DNA of 5,996 nt from Klebsiella pneumoniae (GTDB taxonomy: Bacteria > Pseudomonadota > Gammaproteobacteria > Pseudomonadales > Pseudohongiellaceae). The stretch is taken from NCBI GenBank assembly GCA_945869725.1, contig CAMBPO010000100.1, positions 1 through 5,996 on the forward strand, read 5' to 3'. Both the position numbers and the translations under genes were made by a program. Under the pieces are notes generated by a model that saw nothing but the letters and a program-made list of their open reading frames with translations, was not told where the DNA came from and did no database searches. Positions 5,966-5,996 of this stretch are shown one piece after another. How positions within the stretch are numbered: the first letter of the stretch is position 1; the number at the start of each line of letters is the position of its first letter.

Positions 5966-5996
5966 GACGGAGAGATCAAATTTTGATCTCTCCGTC
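5966..5996. repeat. Perfect 31-bp inverted repeat at the window end
   Basis: Left arm GACGGAGAGATCAAA (5966-5980), a single T (5981), and right arm TTTGATCTCTCCGTC (5982-5996) form a perfect inverted repeat with 15-bp arms. The right arm ends at the last base of the window. The left arm is preceded by GGG, so the stem would be longer if CCC follows outside the window. As RNA it would fold into a strong hairpin. It could be a terminator for a neighbouring gene beyond the edge, or a REP-like palindrome of the GGGGACGG...CCGTCCCC kind that I associate with REP-associated transposases; the second idea rests on memory. Confidence 0.72.

Overview
The window reads as chromosomal DNA from a Gram-negative proteobacterium, most likely a gammaproteobacterium. 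The evidence is a homoserine kinase of the APH-like type found in Pseudomonas and relatives, an M48-type protease tail, two predicted lipoproteins with N-terminal lipobox signals, two more secreted proteins, and a G+C content that by eye is a little above one half. No tRNA, rRNA, CRISPR array or transposase gene was seen.

Layout from left to right. The + strand begins with the C-terminal end of a protein resembling M48-family metalloproteases (1-396, cut by the window edge). After a short gap comes an exported metallo-beta-lactamase-fold hydrolase with a complete zinc-site motif set (433-1515). Facing it on the - strand is a small lipoprotein with a C-terminal CxxCH haem motif, resembling cytochrome c'/c556 (1552-2010). 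Next is a region without an intact gene (2011-2572). It holds the eroded remains of a polyphosphate kinase 2 (PPK2) gene: three recognisable PPK2 blocks are joined in one open frame, but the Walker A, Walker B and lid parts are gone. Eleven bases after that remnant starts a large lipoprotein serine hydrolase of the beta-lactamase/NylB-like class with an SxxK motif (2573-4108).

The right third is on the - strand. It holds thrB, homoserine kinase (4934-5878), followed with a 4-base ATGA overlap by an exported formylglycine-generating-enzyme-like (SUMF1-fold) protein that lacks the catalytic cysteines (4140-4937). The pair is probably one transcription unit, although the two products have no obvious shared pathway. 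Upstream of thrB lie a perfect 12-bp tandem duplication and, at the very end of the window, a perfect 31-bp inverted repeat that may continue beyond the edge.

No single pathway ties the window together. Four intact genes encode products predicted to act in the periplasm or envelope; only ThrB is a cytoplasmic housekeeping enzyme. The points most worth a second look are the doubly deleted PPK2 remnant, the cysteine-less SUMF1 protein coupled to thrB, and the terminal palindrome. I see no convincing new multi-gene system here.
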